Position numbers and translations under genes: made by a program. This document shows positions 61,398 to 64,000 of a stretch of DNA of 64,000 nucleotides, in pieces; within the stretch, counting starts at the first letter, position 1, and the number at the start of each line of letters is the position of its first letter. The notes under the pieces are model-generated. The model was not told the origin of the DNA. It did not search any database and worked only from the letters and a program-made list of their open reading frames with translations. The DNA comes from Eisenbergiella tayi (lineage in GTDB: Bacteria; Bacillota; Clostridia; Lachnospirales; Lachnospiraceae). The stretch covers positions 615,679 to 679,678 of the forward strand of contig NZ_MPDJ01000003.1 of assembly GCF_001881565.1 (NCBI RefSeq), written 5' to 3'.

Positions 61398-61816
61398 TGA
61401 AAGCAAAGAGAACTATTGACAAAACAATAGTTGACGCAGAAATAAACAATAAACCGAATGAAAGCTCGTAAAGGCTATGACAGGTAATACCGAAATATAT
61501 GCGCATAGATACATTCCCGCTGTCAATTTGGCGGTTTTTTGGACTTGACCCTTATCACATCTAATAATTTCAGCCTCTATTATATTTCTCGATCCCGAAA
61601 AAGCAATTAAGGTTACCGTTCAGGCCCACAATGGGCTTGACAAAATAAAAATCCATGGTTTAATGGTAAGGAATTACTGTTTTGCGGTGAAACTCCTCTT
61701 ATTTGCCCAACTGAGAGAAAACGGTGACAGCTTAATTATGAATGAAAAAACAACTGTATTCTGGTATTATATATAGTATTAATACTAATTTATTAAATAC
61801 AAGTCCGGAGGATGCT
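61398..61816. other. Intergenic region between two two-component systems
   Basis: This 419-base gap has no supported gene. It contains a 7-bp dyad (ACTATTG / CAATAGT, 61412-61431), a weak terminator-like GC stem with six T (61517-61540), and a perfect 14-bp palindrome TAGTATTAATACTA at 61774-61787, 30 bases before the kinase start. A 75-codon open stretch at 61549-61773 has no ribosome site and no recognisable similarity, and is not called as a gene. Confidence 0.5.
61517..61540 (+). terminator. Weak terminator-like stem
   Basis: CCGC / GCGG form a 4-bp stem with a 10-base loop, followed by six T. It could end the 58201-61397 transcript, but the stem is short. Confidence 0.3.
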
Positions 61817-63640
61817 ATGATTAAGAAAATAAAAAGAAAATATACCGATCAGACGCTGCACCAAAAAGTAAGGCTTTCCATTTTGCTTTTTTCACTGCTG
61901 CCTTTGCTCTGTCTGGCATGTATTTCTCTTCCGCTCATTTATAAAAATCAGGTTGGCAAAATCCAGGAGGAAGTATATGAAGAACTTCAGAACAGGGCTG
62001 ACGATATGAACTATGAAATGAATACAATAGAACTGATGGCCAAGACGGTATGGTCTGATACAACCTTTATTACGGAGGTGGGAAAGGCCGCTATTGACGG
62101 CAGTCTGGGAGAATATAACCGTTATATTTTTCAGGAACAGACTTTGTCGGCTCTTAGGGTAATTACCAGTATTAGCCAGGTACAAAGTGCGAGAATTCAT
62201 TTGGATTATCCGGGTGTCCGGGAATATTCTTCTTATTTATATAGTATGGACAGAGCGAAGGACAGTCTCTGGTATGAGGACAGAAATTCCCTTACATATA
62301 ATGGTGCATGGTACATGAATGTAACGGATAAGCAGTCTTATGGAACCTATTCGGATTATTTTACAGAGAAAAATATGGCTTCTTTTGTTATCCCGATAAG
62401 AATCAGCAGTGAACTGACCGGCATTTTTGAGATTATGCTGCCAATGAAGGCTATTGTGCCGGAACTATATAGTGGACTGCAGAATCAGGATATATTTTTG
62501 ATTGATTCAAAAAACAGGATTTTAGGGATAGAGGCAGAAGGAAATTTTGGAGGTATTACCAGGGAAAATCTGGAGGCAATGATGGGAGTTGCTTCACTGG
62601 ATGATTATGATGCACAGGGAATACAAATTTATCATGGTGTATGGAAGCATTCTCCTGTGATTCTGTCGGTAAGCAGAAATGAAAGAAAGGGTGTTTATCT
62701 GATGGAGATTACCTCCGTGAAGAAACAGTATCAGACTATGGCTGTGCAGATTATAGGAATTCTGTTGATAGAAGTTCTGATGACGGTTCTTTTGCTTAAA
62801 GCTATTAATCGTATTGTAAAACGTTTGCTGCATGATTTTGATATCTTTTCCGAATGTATGAGGAAAGTGGAAAATGGAAATCTGGATGTGGAAATTCCCA
62901 GACTGGAGCAGGTGGAAATAAATGCGGTTGCAATGGAATATAACAGGATGCTTGGTAAAGTAAAGCAGTTGATGGAAATCAATATCCATAGGGAAGTAAT
63001 GGTAAAAGAGGCACAGCTCAGAAGTCTGGAGAAACAAATCAACTCCCATTTTCTCTATAACGTATTGGATTCAATTAAGATGATGGCGGAGGTAAAAGGG
63101 ATTTACAACGTATCCGATGCACTTTTGGCACTGGCAAGAATGTTCCGCTATAATCTGCGGATTGACAGCCACAGCGTTACATTGCAGGAAGAAATTTCTT
63201 ATCTGGAAAGCTATTTGAAGCTGTGTAATATAAGATATGATTATTATATTAATCTCAGTGAAAATGTGGAAGATCCTGCAAGAAATCTTAAGGTTCCCAA
63301 AGTGCTCCTTCAGCCTATAGCAGAAAATTCTATTTCCTATGGACTGGATGAACTGGCGGAGGATACAACAATCTATTTGAAAGCTTATATAAAGGATGAT
63401 TGTGCTTTTATAGAAATGACTGATATGGGGAAAGGAATGGATGAGGAAAAGTTGGAGAAGGTCCGGGAAGTGATTCGCAGCGGAGGCGGAGGAAATAACT
63501 CAACGAACGGAATCGGGCTGCATAATATTCATGAAAGAATCCGGCTAATGTATGGAGAAGACTATGGTGTTGAAATTTTTTCCAGAGAAAACTGTTATAC
63601 AAAAGTAGTGATGACAATACATGCGGAGGAGATAGTATGA
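61817..63640 (+). CDS. YesM-like sensor histidine kinase
   Basis: This 607-residue membrane sensor has a first membrane segment (about 20-42), an extracellular domain of about 240 residues rich in Tyr and Ser, and a second segment (about 302-322). A HAMP-like linker precedes a His_kinase domain with LEKQINSHFLYNVLDSIKMMAE and a C-terminal ATPase domain (NSISYGL; DMGKGMDEE). The phospho-accepting motif reads NSHF rather than the usual NPHF. The ATG at 61817 has a CCGGAGG site; 25 upstream in-frame codons are rejected. It overlaps the next gene by four bases (ATGA). Its target transporter is probably outside the window. Confidence 0.92.
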   Translation: MIKKIKRKYTDQTLHQKVRLSILLFSLLPLLCLACISLPLIYKNQVGKIQEEVYEELQNRADDMNYEMNTIELMAKTVWSDTTFITEVGKAAIDGSLGEYNRYIFQEQTLSALRVITSISQVQSARIHLDYPGVREYSSYLYSMDRAKDSLWYEDRNSLTYNGAWYMNVTDKQSYGTYSDYFTEKNMASFVIPIRISSELTGIFEIMLPMKAIVPELYSGLQNQDIFLIDSKNRILGIEAEGNFGGITRENLEAMMGVASLDDYDAQGIQIYHGVWKHSPVILSVSRNERKGVYLMEITSVKKQYQTMAVQIIGILLIEVLMTVLLLKAINRIVKRLLHDFDIFSECMRKVENGNLDVEIPRLEQVEINAVAMEYNRMLGKVKQLMEINIHREVMVKEAQLRSLEKQINSHFLYNVLDSIKMMAEVKGIYNVSDALLALARMFRYNLRIDSHSVTLQEEISYLESYLKLCNIRYDYYINLSENVEDPARNLKVPKVLLQPIAENSISYGLDELAEDTTIYLKAYIKDDCAFIEMTDMGKGMDEEKLEKVREVIRSGGGGNNSTNGIGLHNIHERIRLMYGEDYGVEIFSRENCYTKVVMTIHAEEIV

Positions 63641-64000
63641 GAAGGATTTTACTGGTGGAAGATGAAAAAATGATCCGATATGGAATTTATGTAATGATTG
63701 AGAACAGCGGAGTTCCCTACAGTGAAATAACGGAATGCCGTAATGGAAAGGATGCAGTCGAATATTTGAAAAATACCAGATATGATCTTGTCCTGACAGA
63801 TATAAAAATGCCGATAATGGGAGGATTGGAACTTTCGAGGTGGATATGTGACAATCTGGATGCGGAAGAACGTCCTCTCATAGTTGCAATCAGCGGTTAT
63901 GCAGAATTTGAATATGTGAAAGGTATGATGAAATTTCAGTCTATGGATTATCTATTAAAGCCGGTTGACAGGGAGGAACTTGGAAAGATTCTTTGGAATG
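63637..64000 (+). CDS. Response regulator, receiver domain (cut by window end)
   Basis: The frame stays open to the window edge. The visible 121 residues are a complete receiver domain: LLVEDEKMIRYGI at the start, phospho-acceptor Asp in LVLTDIKMPIMGGLELS, and the conserved Lys in DYLLKPVDREEL. By analogy with the two other pairs here, an AraC-type DNA-binding domain probably follows. The start overlaps the kinase stop codon, with a GGAGGAG site at 63625-63631. Confidence 0.9.
   Translation, partial: MRRILLVEDEKMIRYGIYVMIENSGVPYSEITECRNGKDAVEYLKNTRYDLVLTDIKMPIMGGLELSRWICDNLDAEERPLIVAISGYAEFEYVKGMMKFQSMDYLLKPVDREELGKILWN

Noticed and set aside
61549..61773. 75-codon open stretch in the gap before the second kinase
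   Set aside because: No start codon with ribosome site and no recognisable similarity; a weak thought of an HPr-like remnant did not hold up.

Overview
The window looks like a chromosomal segment of an anaerobic, low-to-mid GC Gram-positive bacterium, most likely a gut Lachnospiraceae (Clostridium cluster XIVa). The support is indirect: strong AGGAGG-type ribosome binding sites, several CUT1 sugar ABC importers with lipoprotein binding proteins next to YesM/YesN-like two-component pairs, many c-di-GMP enzymes, Fe-S flavoproteins and DUF families typical of that group. No rRNA, tRNA, CRISPR array, phage or insertion sequence was recognised.

Layout. (1) 1-1990: end of a CUT1 sugar ABC importer (two permeases) and a fructose-6-phosphate aldolase/transaldolase-like enzyme. 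(2) 2115-13855: a LysR regulator divergent from a long apparent operon: carboxylesterase, Dpp/Opp-type importer (binding protein, two permeases, two ATPases), a ceramidase-like hydrolase, an esterase fused to a metallo-beta-lactamase domain, and a small membrane protein resembling aromatic-acid exporters. (3) 14408-22338: c-di-GMP signalling (HPt; REC-HD-GYP-PAS-GGDEF; two tandem TPR-GGDEF proteins), interrupted by a TetM-like ribosomal protection GTPase behind a promoter, a 20-codon leader peptide and an intrinsic terminator. (4) 22397-26648: TetR plus a heterodimeric ABC exporter-fold transporter. (5) 26672-30718, minus strand: a PTS EIIC-EAL fusion and a dCache-like GGDEF protein. (6) 30910-32952, minus strand: tetR-SDR and a small membrane protein-XRE pair, both with clear operators. 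(7) 33251-37397: a 907-residue Fe-S/FAD oxidoreductase, hypA and a multi-pass membrane protein. (8) 37612-47651: two-component system, CUT1 importer, GH3 and GH43 enzymes without signal peptides, that is, uptake and intracellular hydrolysis of an oligosaccharide, perhaps xylan- or arabinan-derived. (9) 47841-54189: an unrecognised protein, a zinc-ribbon/DUF4177-like protein, a DUF2089/SHOCT-like operon, a ferredoxin-type aldo/keto reductase and an AAA-ATPase/PD-(D/E)XK protein. (10) 54356-64000: another CUT1 importer (minus strand), divergent from a YesM/YesN-like pair and followed by a second pair that runs off the window.

Most genes read as environmental sensing plus uptake. The least familiar assembly is region 2: a LysR-linked locus that appears to import a small ester- or amide-containing compound, cleave it with up to three hydrolases, and perhaps export an acidic product. 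The best resolved regulatory elements are the attenuator before the TetM-like gene, the dyads around lysR, and the operators of the TetR, XRE and GGDEF promoters.
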